From an uncultured Eubacteriales bacterium (GTDB lineage Bacteria; Bacillota; Clostridia; Oscillospirales; Acutalibacteraceae): 7,471 nt of DNA. The number at the start of each line of letters is the position of its first letter. Position 1 is the stretch's first letter. Under the pieces are notes generated by a model. It was not told the DNA's origin. It was given only the letters and a program-made list of their open reading frames with translations, and searched no databases. Positions 1 to 6,091 of the stretch are shown here, piece by piece. Position numbers and translations under genes: made by a program. Location: assembly GCA_948815685.1 (NCBI GenBank), contig CAQJOC010000039.1, positions 1,769 to 9,239 on the forward strand, read 5' to 3'.

Positions 1-1017
1 ATATTTATTTTGGGCGAAAGAATGTACCTTAAAGAATATGATTCAACCAGTAAATATGGGCAATTATACTCTGTTAATTTTTTCGGCAATAATAAAAAGA
101 ATTATGAAAAAGGTAAATTTGAGTACATTGATGAAAAAAATAAAAAAATAATTTACTCAACAGAGGAAAACATCGTGGTTATAAATAATTTAGACGAAGT
201 GGAATTAGTAATTCCGGATAGTCAATTTATATGTTATGACCAAGAAGATACAACCATATATTTTCAAGACAGCTTTCTGTTTGGTAATGATAAAATTCAG
301 ATAAACTCAATAACTATAAACGGAAGTAATAAAAAAGAATTAAAATCAATTTCTTCCACTGGTGAATATCGGGCAATGCTATATATAGTAAATACACAAA
401 TAAAAGGTGAATATGTTTACATATCTTACGGTTCATTTGAGGGAACTGTGCGATATTATCAGGGCTCAATAGCGAGAATGAAAAAAGACGGAAAAGATTT
501 TGAAGTGCTTACAGAAACGAACAATGAAGACTTTCTTGTAATTGAAAAAGATGGGAAAGATTATTTGATTTTTGATAGTAGCACTATAGCTTCCAGCGGA
601 GGAATAGATGTATGTTCCATGGATTTAAGCAATAAAGAAATCGTAAAAACAAACGAGTTTGAGTCTAGATGTATAAATGTACCATTTGTGGAATACAAGG
701 ATTCCGAAGATACCTTATCTGATAAAGGATACACCGTAACTGTTAGTGTATATACAGATAACAAGGGAAATAAAAAGTTATTAATTAATGACAATGATTT
801 TGAAGAAATAAATACAAATTTATATAATAAAGATGAAGGCTATCGGGACATAGTAGATATAGAATATGTTAATGATTCAGTTTATTTTTCCATAGAGGAA
901 GGAATAAGAGATGAAAAAAATGATGTTGGATGGAGATATTCGTATAAAAGGGTAAAAACAAATGTTTATCAGAAAGACTTAAAGACATCTCAGATTAAAA
1001 TGATAAATTCTTACTAA
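1..1017 (+). CDS. DUF5050-like beta-propeller protein, 5' end missing
   Basis: The frame is open from the first base of the window to a TAA at 1015-1017, so about 338 residues of C-terminal sequence are visible and the true start is probably upstream. A TTG at 10 and an ATG at 22 are the first possible starts inside the window, but neither has a convincing ribosome binding site. The protein is rich in short beta strands and repeats a blade-like unit with a charged turn, for example 'SITINGSNKKELKS', 'IARMKKDGKDFEVLTE', 'VCSMDLSNKEIVKT' and 'VYQKDLKTSQIKMI'. This style matches DUF5050/TolB-like propellers of Clostridia, which are often lipoproteins or other exported proteins; the signal peptide that would show this lies outside the window. 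No catalytic motif is visible. The family call is from pattern only, and the function is unknown. Confidence 0.6.
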   Translation: MFILGERMYLKEYDSTSKYGQLYSVNFFGNNKKNYEKGKFEYIDEKNKKIIYSTEENIVVINNLDEVELVIPDSQFICYDQEDTTIYFQDSFLFGNDKIQINSITINGSNKKELKSISSTGEYRAMLYIVNTQIKGEYVYISYGSFEGTVRYYQGSIARMKKDGKDFEVLTETNNEDFLVIEKDGKDYLIFDSSTIASSGGIDVCSMDLSNKEIVKTNEFESRCINVPFVEYKDSEDTLSDKGYTVTVSVYTDNKGNKKLLINDNDFEEINTNLYNKDEGYRDIVDIEYVNDSVYFSIEEGIRDEKNDVGWRYSYKRVKTNVYQKDLKTSQIKMINSY

Positions 1018-1034
1018 AACAAATAATTTTTTCT

Positions 1035-1054
1035 ATTTTTTCTGACAAGCCTTA
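1035..1054 (+). repeat. Family A terminal-repeat-like sequence, diverged copy
   Basis: A T-run followed by CTGACAAGCCTTA lies 18 bases after the stop of the first gene. It matches the family A end (CAGACAAGGCCTA) at 10 of 13 positions, also follows a T-run, and ends in TA. No inverted partner is visible nearby, so it would be a solo or decayed end. Similarity is moderate and chance cannot be excluded in such AT-rich DNA. Confidence 0.4.
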
Positions 1055-1150
1055 ATTAATTTAATTGTACAAGTAAAGATTTCTTATCCAACTGTTTAAA
1101 TTTGTGAAAGATTTTTATCTGTTAAAATAACTATAATATTTTAAATTTAT

Positions 1151-2326
1151 TTAGTCTAGCTTAATTTCTTCCTTTATCCCAATATCTTCAAGGCAATCAT
1201 ACACGGCGGAGGCCAAACAAATGCCATTTTCCTCTTTATCCTCAAAAGATGCATTTAAAATTTTTTTATCCCCAAGCTCATTTTTTTCTCTTTCGCTAAT
1301 AAGCCTTTTTGCCTCATCCAGAGCCTCTTCATAGGTTAAATTTACAATATCATAAAACTGCTCATACCTATCTTCGCGATAAAAAATAATCGGTAAATCC
1401 ATTTTACCTATATGCAGTTTGTCGGAATAAAATTCACATCTATCTGTTTCTTTGGTTTTGCCCCAAAGTCCGAATGGTATTTCAAGTCCAAAAATTTTTA
1501 TTCGGTATTTCTTTTTAATTTTACCCGTATCCATAGCCTTTTCTTGAGAAAGTTTTACGCTTTCTTCAATAGTCCTTCTTGTATAAGCATATACTTTTCC
1601 ATCAGAATGTACAAAAGAGCTTGCACCTGATAGGTCTTCGACTATTCCGCTTATCAGAAGTTGACCTTTTAAAACCGCGTCGCCTGAACGTACTGCCGGA
1701 GTCCCCTTGTAAGTTTCTATGCGGTCTATTTTTCCGTCACATACCGCTTTTATATCACATGGGGCACTTTCATGTGCGAGTTCAGGGGCTTTTATTTTTT
1801 CTTTAATCAGAATGTCTGCATGACTTCCCTTAATATTTACAGATATCCAGGCAATTTCAGGTAATTTTAGCATTGCCTCTTGACGCACCATAGGTATATT
1901 TATTCTTTTTTTTAATGACCCTCCAAAAATTCCCAATTCATTCATTACTTCTAAAATTTTTTCAGAAGATATATTTGAATTTCCACTGACATCGACGCTC
2001 CATATATAAGAAGAAAAAGCATACAAAATCATACCAAAAAGCAAAAGTCCGACAAAAATCCCTTTCCGTTTTTTATATTTTTTTGTTTTAAACGGAAATC
2101 CGAATTTTTCTGCAACTTTTATTTTGCATCCGCAATTTTTCGCGAGTTTTCTAAGCAAAAAATATTCCTTTGCGACAACCTCTCCTTCTATTCCGTTTTT
2201 AAGTTTTCTCATATTACGCATACTTATTTTGTTGCGAACAGCAAGATTTACAAATCTTTCGGGAAATCCGTCCGTTAAATGAAATCTTACACATCCAAAC
2301 AGCCATCTTATTATCTTAACAAGCAA
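1151..2326 (-). CDS. yqfD: Sporulation protein YqfD
   Basis: A 391-residue membrane protein of the YqfD family; the Bacillus subtilis protein is about 400 residues. The N-terminal part (1-85) is basic and presumably cytoplasmic. One membrane segment lies at about 89-110 (GIFVGLLLFGMILYAF and onward). A POTRA/FtsQ-like region follows (about 111-180, starting VDVSGNSNISSEKILEVM). Then comes a barrel-sandwich-like stretch with the family's typical 'DGKIDRIETYKGTPAVRSGD' (about 197-216) and 'GQLLISGIV', and a charged C-terminal tail. In B. subtilis the gene belongs to the sigma-E mother-cell regulon and contributes to sporulation; the biochemical activity is unknown. The start is a TTG at 2326-2324, with AAGGTGAT 5 bases upstream overlapping the yqfC stop, so the two are probably translationally coupled. 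In many Firmicutes phoH follows yqfD; here the next gene downstream is convergent and unrelated. Confidence 0.93.
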   Translation of the reverse strand: MLVKIIRWLFGCVRFHLTDGFPERFVNLAVRNKISMRNMRKLKNGIEGEVVAKEYFLLRKLAKNCGCKIKVAEKFGFPFKTKKYKKRKGIFVGLLLFGMILYAFSSYIWSVDVSGNSNISSEKILEVMNELGIFGGSLKKRINIPMVRQEAMLKLPEIAWISVNIKGSHADILIKEKIKAPELAHESAPCDIKAVCDGKIDRIETYKGTPAVRSGDAVLKGQLLISGIVEDLSGASSFVHSDGKVYAYTRRTIEESVKLSQEKAMDTGKIKKKYRIKIFGLEIPFGLWGKTKETDRCEFYSDKLHIGKMDLPIIFYREDRYEQFYDIVNLTYEEALDEAKRLISEREKNELGDKKILNASFEDKEENGICLASAVYDCLEDIGIKEEIKLD

Positions 2327-2331
2327 TATTT

Positions 2332-2339
2332 ATCACCTT
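2332..2339 (-). promoter_or_regulatory. Ribosome binding site of yqfD, overlapping the yqfC stop
   Basis: On the minus strand AAGGTGAT begins within the TAA stop of yqfC (2338-2340) and ends 5 bases before the TTG start of yqfD. It supports the TTG start, since no in-frame ATG lies nearby, and suggests coupled translation of the pair. Confidence 0.7.
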
Positions 2340-2643
2340 AAGTTATAAATTCCACAGACATTATAAGCCCTTGTACAATAAGAGAATCAGGGGTTAAGCA
2401 TTTAATTTTCAAATTTCTTCCACAAAACGAAACAGACATTCCTTTAACGCTTATCCGAACTGTATTTTCATCGTACTGAAGTATGCATTTGCATCCTTCT
2501 ATAATTGCTTCCTTATTTCCGTTTATTTCAAAATGAACAGGATTCATCATTGAATAAAGAGGCGATTGTTTTATACCCATAAATATTTTAGCTCGTTCTC
2601 TGAAGCCTTTCTTTTTAATGCGTTTATTTTCAAATTCCTTCAA
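2338..2643 (-). CDS. yqfC: Sporulation protein YqfC (YabP/YqfC family)
   Basis: A 101-residue protein of the YabP/YqfC family; the B. subtilis homologue is about 93 residues. After a basic N-terminus (KEFENKRIKKKGFRERAK) the sequence shows the compact beta-rich fold of the family: 'VHFEINGNKEAIIEGCKCIL', 'NTVRISVKGMSVSFCGRNL', and the closing 'SLIVQGLIMSVEF', which is the most recognisable part. There is no membrane segment. The start is a TTG at 2643-2641 with AGGTGG six bases upstream (2650-2655). YqfC is sigma-E controlled in B. subtilis and nearly always precedes yqfD; here the gap between the two is 11 bases. The partnership with a membrane-anchored YqfD suggests a shared role at the forespore membranes, but this is inference; no enzymatic function is known. 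Confidence 0.9.
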   Translation of the reverse strand: MKEFENKRIKKKGFRERAKIFMGIKQSPLYSMMNPVHFEINGNKEAIIEGCKCILQYDENTVRISVKGMSVSFCGRNLKIKCLTPDSLIVQGLIMSVEFIT

Positions 2644-2684
2644 ACAAAACCACCTGATTTCTCCAAAAAAGGCAACTCTAAAAA

Positions 2685-2714
2685 TAAATATGCAATGTTG
2701 GCTATAAAAATAAC
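2685..2714 (-). promoter_or_regulatory. Candidate sigma-E promoter of yqfCD
   Basis: On the minus strand GTTATTTT (2714-2707) and CATATTTA (2692-2685) are separated by 14 bases. These resemble the sigma-E boxes GTCATATT and CATACAAT at 6 of 8 and 4 of 8 positions, the conserved CATA being intact. The -10 box lies 41 bases before the yqfC TTG. The match is partial; the main support is that yqfC and yqfD are sigma-E genes elsewhere. No comparable candidate was found for ylbJ on the other strand. Confidence 0.4.
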
Positions 2715-2736
2715 ATCAGCGTAATATTATTTAAAT

Positions 2737-2742
2737 GAGGTG
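2737..2742 (+). promoter_or_regulatory. Ribosome binding site deciding the ylbJ start
   Basis: GAGGTG lies six bases before the ATG at 2749. The frame also contains a GTG at 2740, but that codon is itself part of the Shine-Dalgarno sequence, so initiation at 2749 is far more likely. Confidence 0.7.
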
Positions 2743-2748
2743 CTTCAA

Positions 2749-3906
2749 ATGCTTTCTGTTTTTCGTTTATATTCCCCTTTTTACTCGATGGGCGTTTATT
2801 ATTTAAAAAAACTTTTTGCTTTATCAGCATTTTTTTTCGCATTTATAATCTTAATTTTAAAGCATGATACTTATTTTTTAGGAATAAAAAACGGCTTTTC
2901 ATTTTGTACCGGGATTTTGATTCCTTCACTTTTTCCATTTATGTTTTTATCTTCATTTATGGTAAGATCAAAAATTGCTGTTTCAATAGGTAAATTATTT
3001 TCTTTTTTTACAAAACCTTTATTTTATCTCCCCGGATATACGGCTCCTGCGATGATTTTAGGTTTAACGGGGGGATATCCAACAGGTGCAAAAACAGTAA
3101 AATCTCTTCTCGAAGAAAATTTAATAAATCAAGAACAGGCAAATCGTATGATGTATTTTAATGTTGGAGCAGGGCCTGCATTTATAATAGGAGCTGTTGG
3201 GAAAGTTCTTCTTAAAAGTGAAAAGATTGGAGTTATCATCTTTATCTGTCAAATTATTTTCTCTATTTTGTTGGGGATTTTTTTAGGATTTTATTCAAGA
3301 ATCACTAAAAAAGAATTTTATGAAGTTTCTATTAGAAAAAGCGAAAATTCTAAAATCAGGTTTTCCAATTCTCTGATTGAATCATGCCAAGATGCTGTAA
3401 ATTCTACAATAAATATGTGTTCTCCGGTAATTCTTTTTTATGCGTTTATATCTATAATTAATTCTTTTAACTTAGAAAAATTTATAAATTTACCTATTTT
3501 TGAACATATAGCAAAACTTTTTATTCCTATACTTTTAGAAGTGAATTCTTCATGTAATTTAATAGCTCATGAATTTTACTCTCCCACACTTATTGCATTT
3601 GCTATAGGCTGGGGAGGACTTTGTGTACATTTGCAAATCATCTCTGTTTTGAACTTAGAAAAAAATTTTAAATTTTTAAATTTTATGATTTTTAGATTAA
3701 TTCAGGGACTAGGTGCTGCGGGATTAGTACATTTTGTTATTTCTAAAATGGGAATATCAGTTCAAACTGTCCAACAAATCAGTAATAACTCAGTGTCTCC
3801 GGCCTTGTCAACCAGTTTACAAGGAAGTTTTGCTTTAATTTTGGTGTGTCTCTATTTTATAAACAATACGCTTCAAATTAAAACTTGTATCCGGAAATAT
3901 AGTTAA
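2749..3906 (+). CDS. ylbJ: Sporulation integral membrane protein YlbJ
   Basis: A 385-residue polytopic membrane protein with the gate/nucleoside-recognition fold shared by YlbJ, SpmA and SpmB. Hydrophobic segments are visible near residues 22-38, 50-71, 142-155, 160-182, 225-242 and further towards the C-terminus. The signature GGYPTGAKTV at 108-117 and NVGAGPAFIIGAVG at 138-151 are the strongest family marks. In B. subtilis ylbJ is transcribed by sigma-E in the mother cell and is needed for fully resistant spores; the transported or gated substrate is not known. It is divergent from yqfCD with 105 bases between the two starts, so the three sporulation genes share one regulatory region. No clear promoter could be read for this gene. 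An internal ATG at residue 14 (MGVYYLKK) would give an N-terminus closer to the B. subtilis one but lacks an obvious ribosome binding site. Confidence 0.9.
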   Translation: MLSVFRLYSPFYSMGVYYLKKLFALSAFFFAFIILILKHDTYFLGIKNGFSFCTGILIPSLFPFMFLSSFMVRSKIAVSIGKLFSFFTKPLFYLPGYTAPAMILGLTGGYPTGAKTVKSLLEENLINQEQANRMMYFNVGAGPAFIIGAVGKVLLKSEKIGVIIFICQIIFSILLGIFLGFYSRITKKEFYEVSIRKSENSKIRFSNSLIESCQDAVNSTINMCSPVILFYAFISIINSFNLEKFINLPIFEHIAKLFIPILLEVNSSCNLIAHEFYSPTLIAFAIGWGGLCVHLQIISVLNLEKNFKFLNFMIFRLIQGLGAAGLVHFVISKMGISVQTVQQISNNSVSPALSTSLQGSFALILVCLYFINNTLQIKTCIRKYS

Positions 3907-3938
3907 GGGGAAATACATCACAAAAATTATATAGCGAC

Positions 3939-3960
3939 AATTCATAGTTGAATTTTTAAA
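3939..3960 (+). terminator. Weak terminator candidate after ylbJ
   Basis: AATTCA (3939-3944) and TGAATT (3949-3954) can form a 6-base hairpin with loop TAGT, followed by TTTAAA. The stem is short and AT-rich, so the call is weak; no better terminator is visible within 100 bases of the ylbJ stop. Confidence 0.25.
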
Positions 3961-3981
3961 CAAATTATATAATGTTTCAAG

Positions 3982-4001
3982 TTGAGTTTGCAGGGAGTCT
4001 A
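3982..4001 (+). repeat. Family B terminal-repeat-like sequence, copy 1
   Basis: TTGAGTTTGCAGGGAGTCTA matches the copy at 6265-6284 at 17 of 20 positions and is oriented the same way. Its terminal TA (4000-4001) is also the first TA of the family A element. No inverted partner is visible upstream within the gene-free stretch. Confidence 0.55.
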
Positions 4002-4219
4002 GGCCTTGTCTGAAAAATAAAATAAACTATATATTTTAGCCAGTTAATAAATAACCCAAAGAAAATGAATGCAGAGGCAGAAGAGTTGAGACTTTTAAAA
4101 TTCATCAAAAACATTTTAACTTACTAAAATTTTTATAACAAAATTACAACAAGATCATATTTTTTCGTATCTATCAATTCTTCCAATTTAGCTATTTTTT
4201 ATTTTTCAGACAAGGCCTA
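4000..4219. mobile_element. MITE-like element bounded by family A inverted repeats
   Basis: The two ends (4000-4022 and 4197-4219) are perfect 23-base inverted repeats; extended to 27 bases they match at 25. The core of the end, read on the plus strand at the right side, is TTTTTCAGACAAGGCCTA. The 220-base interior is AT-rich, encodes nothing recognisable and holds no transposase. The outermost bases are TA on both sides, compatible with TA target duplication as in IS630/Tc1-type elements, but a palindromic TA at the tips of inverted repeats is also expected without any duplication. A non-autonomous element is the simplest reading; the parent transposase family is not identified. Confidence 0.6.
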
Positions 4220-4319
4220 ATAAAAAAACGCAAAATATCCGGAAAAACGTTCTTATTTTTTAGAATTTACATTTTTAAAGTTGTTTCACTATAACTATCC
4301 TTTTTCAGGTTGTAGTTTG

Positions 4320-4342
4320 TTTTATTTTTCAGACAAGCTCTA
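4320..4342 (+). repeat. Family A terminal repeat, solo copy
   Basis: This sequence matches the right end of the 220-base element (4197-4219) at 21 of 23 positions in the same orientation, with CTC in place of GCC near the tip (AGACAAGCTCTA). It lies 38 bases beyond the amidase stop. No second end facing it is visible apart from the left end at 4000-4022, so a nested or tandem element, 4000-4342, is an alternative reading. Confidence 0.6.
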
Positions 4343-4379
4343 AAATAGGAATATAGGTTTTTAAAAGCCAATTATGATA

Positions 4380-5132
4380 TTATCCAATAAGGCTATAATA
4401 CTGTACAATACCCTCAACAACTGCTTTAGAAAGTGATTTTAGTTTATCATCTGTAGATAAAAACTCTCTATAATCTTGTTCATTACTTAGATACGCATGC
4501 TCAACCAATATTGAGGGAATATTTTTCATTATGCCATGCCTAATAATTCCGTACCAATCGGTAGTATCTCCGTTTAAATAAGTCGACTCATCCGTAGAAA
4601 GTCTTCGCAAAAGACCATTTATATTTTGAGCTTGACCTAATATGGTATCTTCTGTTTGAATTTGTAAGCCAATTTTATTTAATTCTTTTAAGATATTTTT
4701 AGCTAAATTTTCTTCTATTTCATATTTGTCGTTAAAATTAGAACTTGTTACCAATACCATTGAACCTCTATAATCATGGTCATTTGAAGGTGAGGCATTA
4801 TTATGCAAAGATATTACTATATCAGCATTAAACTTTATACCTAAATCAATTCTTTCAGCTAAAGTTGGATTATCAAATTCATTGCGTGTTAAATAAATTT
4901 TTACTTTTTCTCCATTTTCAGTTTCATATTTAGATAGCTCATCTTTTATAAATAAAGCTATTTTATAGTTTAAATCCTTTTCTTTGACAATTTGCCCATC
5001 GTACTCATGACAACAACCGGGATTATTACCTCCATGACCCGGGTCAAAAACAATCTTTAGAGAATAGACATTGTTTATAAAAAATCCTATAAAAAAACTT
5101 ATTATGGTTAAATTTTTAAAAATATTTTTCAT
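4380..5132 (-). CDS. Secreted N-acetylmuramoyl-L-alanine amidase (Amidase_3)
   Basis: A 250-residue zinc-dependent amidase that cleaves the bond between N-acetylmuramic acid and the peptide stem of peptidoglycan, acting outside the membrane. Residues 1-24 form a signal peptide (MKNIFKNLTIISFFIGFF and onward), followed directly by the catalytic domain. The zinc ligands are visible as H33 in FDPGHGG, E51 in VKEKDLN and H110 in ISLHNNAS; the catalytic glutamate is E211 in ILVEHAYLSN. There is no cell-wall-binding domain. The start chosen is the ATG at 5132 with AAAGGA ten bases upstream (5143-5148); an in-frame TTG at 5174 would add 14 residues but lacks a ribosome binding site and would spoil the signal peptide. 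Size and single-domain layout resemble CwlD, the spore cortex amidase, but the promoter looks vegetative, so a general wall-remodelling or lytic role is equally possible. The gene stands alone between repeat-rich spacers. Confidence 0.92.
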   Translation of the reverse strand: MKNIFKNLTIISFFIGFFINNVYSLKIVFDPGHGGNNPGCCHEYDGQIVKEKDLNYKIALFIKDELSKYETENGEKVKIYLTRNEFDNPTLAERIDLGIKFNADIVISLHNNASPSNDHDYRGSMVLVTSSNFNDKYEIEENLAKNILKELNKIGLQIQTEDTILGQAQNINGLLRRLSTDESTYLNGDTTDWYGIIRHGIMKNIPSILVEHAYLSNEQDYREFLSTDDKLKSLSKAVVEGIVQYYSLIG

Positions 5133-5211
5133 TAATCGAATATCCTTTCTATGGATAGCTATAATACCATCCAAAATATTTTTTATATTTTATTATCTAA
5201 GCCATATAAAC

Positions 5212-5228
5212 TATACTAACCTAGTATA
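5212..5228. promoter_or_regulatory. Operator-like dyad at the amidase transcription start
   Basis: TATACTA and TAGTATA form a perfect 7-base inverted repeat around a 3-base centre. The predicted transcription start (about 5225) lies inside it, which is where repressors commonly bind. The sequence is AT-rich, so the repeat could be accidental; no regulator gene is adjacent. Confidence 0.4.
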
Positions 5229-5231
5229 TAT

Positions 5232-5260
5232 ATTTTATACCAATAATTGCAATTTGTCAA
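5232..5260 (-). promoter_or_regulatory. Sigma-A-type promoter of the amidase gene
   Basis: On the minus strand TTGACA (5260-5255) and TAAAAT (5237-5232) are separated by exactly 17 bases. The -35 box is perfect and the -10 box matches at 5 of 6. The leader would be about 90 bases. This argues for vegetative expression. Confidence 0.7.
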
Positions 5261-5294
5261 TCTATCATGAGTATATGTTTACGAAAATCAATAT

Positions 5295-5450
5295 TAGGTC
5301 TTCTGCAAAATCAACTTGAAACATTAAGAAACTGATATTTTTTATAAATAGAATCCCCAAAAATTGCTAATTCTTTCCATTCTATAGTCATCCATAACCC
5401 AATATTTTGCCTTTTACTTATTAGTATGTTTTGATTTCGCAAGAGGTCTA
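5295..5450. mobile_element. Degenerate element bounded by family B inverted repeats
   Basis: The left end, TAGGTCTTCTGCAAAATCAA (5295-5314), and the right end, TTGATTTCGCAAGAGGTCTA (5431-5450), are inverted repeats matching at 15 of 20 positions, with TA at both tips. The 116-base interior is non-coding. It may be a decayed small non-autonomous element; the ends have diverged more than those of the family A element, which suggests an older insertion or two unrelated solo ends. Confidence 0.4.
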
Positions 5451-5527
5451 TTGTAATGGAAGTTAGTGTTGATATCACTTTTTTATTCTCTCTTCTGCTG
5501 TACTTAGATTATAAATTCAAGTCACTA

Positions 5528-5717
5528 AAAATCCCGCTTTTACCGTATTGTACTCGAAATAACCTGCCATAATCAGCAGGTGGGTGTTTTGCTCACATTT
5601 TCATACTCCCTTCTTCCGAGTAAATTACCCGGGAGGTCTGCAATCCTATGTAAGAACCAAACTCCCCTTAAATAGTTGTAGGGTTATATGAGTACAGTCC
5701 GCGAGTAAAGCAGGAAA
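5528..5717 (-). ncRNA. ssrS: 6S RNA
   Basis: A minus-strand RNA of about 190 bases with the layout of 6S RNA, which binds housekeeping RNA polymerase by mimicking an open promoter. A closing stem pairs TCCTGCTTTAC (5715-5705) with GTAAAAGCGGGA (5543-5532), with one bulge. A second stem pairs GTACTC (5695-5690) with GAGTAC (5555-5550), and a third pairs ATAACC (5687-5682) with GGTTAT (5564-5559). A large bubble follows, with the typical small hairpin on its 3' side: ACCTGC (5581-5576) with GCAGGT (5567-5562), preceded by ACACCC. Beyond the bubble CTTACA/TGTGAG (5654-5649 with 5597-5592) and an apical hairpin CCGGGT/ACTCGG (5632-5627 with 5621-5616) complete the rod. The region is GC-richer than its flanks. 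The third stem and the small bubble hairpin share bases and compete, as in known 6S RNAs. The exact ends are estimates. The identification rests on structure and remembered sequence style, not on a model search. Confidence 0.8.
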
Positions 5718-5724
5718 TATTTTT

Positions 5725-5730
5725 ATTATA
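5725..5730 (-). promoter_or_regulatory. -10 box of the 6S RNA gene
   Basis: A perfect TATAAT on the minus strand lies seven bases before the inferred 6S 5' end at about 5717. No good -35 box is found 16-18 bases upstream (TCTAGT at best). The spacing supports the assigned 5' end. Confidence 0.55.
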
Positions 5731-5776
5731 TTAAAATTAGTCTAAAAACTAGATACTATAACCATTTAAATTATCT

Positions 5777-6070
5777 TTAAAAAATTTTTTTAAAATGTTC
5801 TTCAAAAATCACAGATAATTTATCCAAAATATCATCATCTTTGACCTCTTCAAAATACTTACTGTCATCTGAAATACAATTTTTAGCCTCAAATATAAAA
5901 TATTTTTCCTCTTCGTCTGGGCTATCTGATTGATCTGAAAGCTCAAAATTAGGCAAAAGTGCATAAAAATCTCTGTTATTATATCTTATAAAATCCAATA
6001 CCTCAAAATTCATTTCTTTTCCTTCATCATCAATAAGAGTAACAGAGCTATTCAAAACTTCTTCTTCCAA
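5777..6070 (-). CDS. DUF1292 family protein
   Basis: A 97-residue acidic cytoplasmic protein of the DUF1292 family. It shows the family layout: an opening 'VTLIDDEGKEMNFEVLDFI', then 'NRDFYALLP', an acidic linker (DQSDSPDEEEKYFIFE), and a C-terminal 'DDDILDKLSVIFEEHFKK'. Function is unknown; in many Firmicutes a DUF1292 gene (yrzB) sits with ruvX and ireB, neither of which is present here. The start is a TTG at 6070-6068 with AGGAG ten bases upstream (6081-6085); the ATG directly after the AGGAG is out of frame. It has its own promoter and ends 59 bases before the 6S RNA on the same strand, with no clear terminator between the two. Confidence 0.85.
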   Translation of the reverse strand: MEEEVLNSSVTLIDDEGKEMNFEVLDFIRYNNRDFYALLPNFELSDQSDSPDEEEKYFIFEAKNCISDDSKYFEEVKDDDILDKLSVIFEEHFKKIF

Positions 6071-6091
6071 TAAAATTCATCTCCTAAAATA

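Larger units (their letters stand above)
3907..4379. other. Gene-free stretch between ylbJ and the amidase gene
   Basis: This 473-base interval between the convergent ends of ylbJ and the amidase gene holds no credible gene. It contains one family B end, a pair of inverted family A ends bounding 220 bases, and one further family A end. It looks like a landing zone for small mobile sequences. A 20-codon reading frame from an ATG at 4065 has no ribosome binding site and is not called. Confidence 0.7.
5133..5527. other. Stretch between the amidase gene and 6S RNA
   Basis: This 395-base interval holds the amidase leader, its promoter and a dyad (5212-5260), then a degenerate family B element (5295-5450), then about 77 bases up to the 3' end of the 6S RNA in which I see nothing. 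Reading frames here are short and unsupported. Confidence 0.65.

Noticed and set aside
561..794. Open frame on the minus strand inside the first gene
   Set aside because: It lies entirely within the plus-strand propeller gene, has low-complexity hydrophobic content and no ribosome binding site; it is a shadow frame.
1075..1119. Two near-direct copies of AAAGATTTCTTATC
   Set aside because: The match is short, AT-rich and imperfect, and could easily arise by chance.
1412..1806. Two short plus-strand frames antisense to yqfD
   Set aside because: Both are shadows of a well-supported conserved gene, with no family resemblance.
4065..4127. 20-codon frame MNAEAEELRLLKFIKNILTY
   Set aside because: It briefly looked like a transposase C-terminal remnant, but there is no ribosome binding site, the frame is closed upstream at 4023 and no family match is certain.
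5071..5319. 82-codon plus-strand frame rich in Ile, Phe and Tyr
   Set aside because: It overlaps the amidase signal peptide, promoter and leader; its composition is what AT-rich non-coding DNA gives.
5467..5490. AGTG...CACT hairpin followed by T-run on the plus strand
   Set aside because: The stem pairs only four bases and there is no plus-strand gene to terminate.
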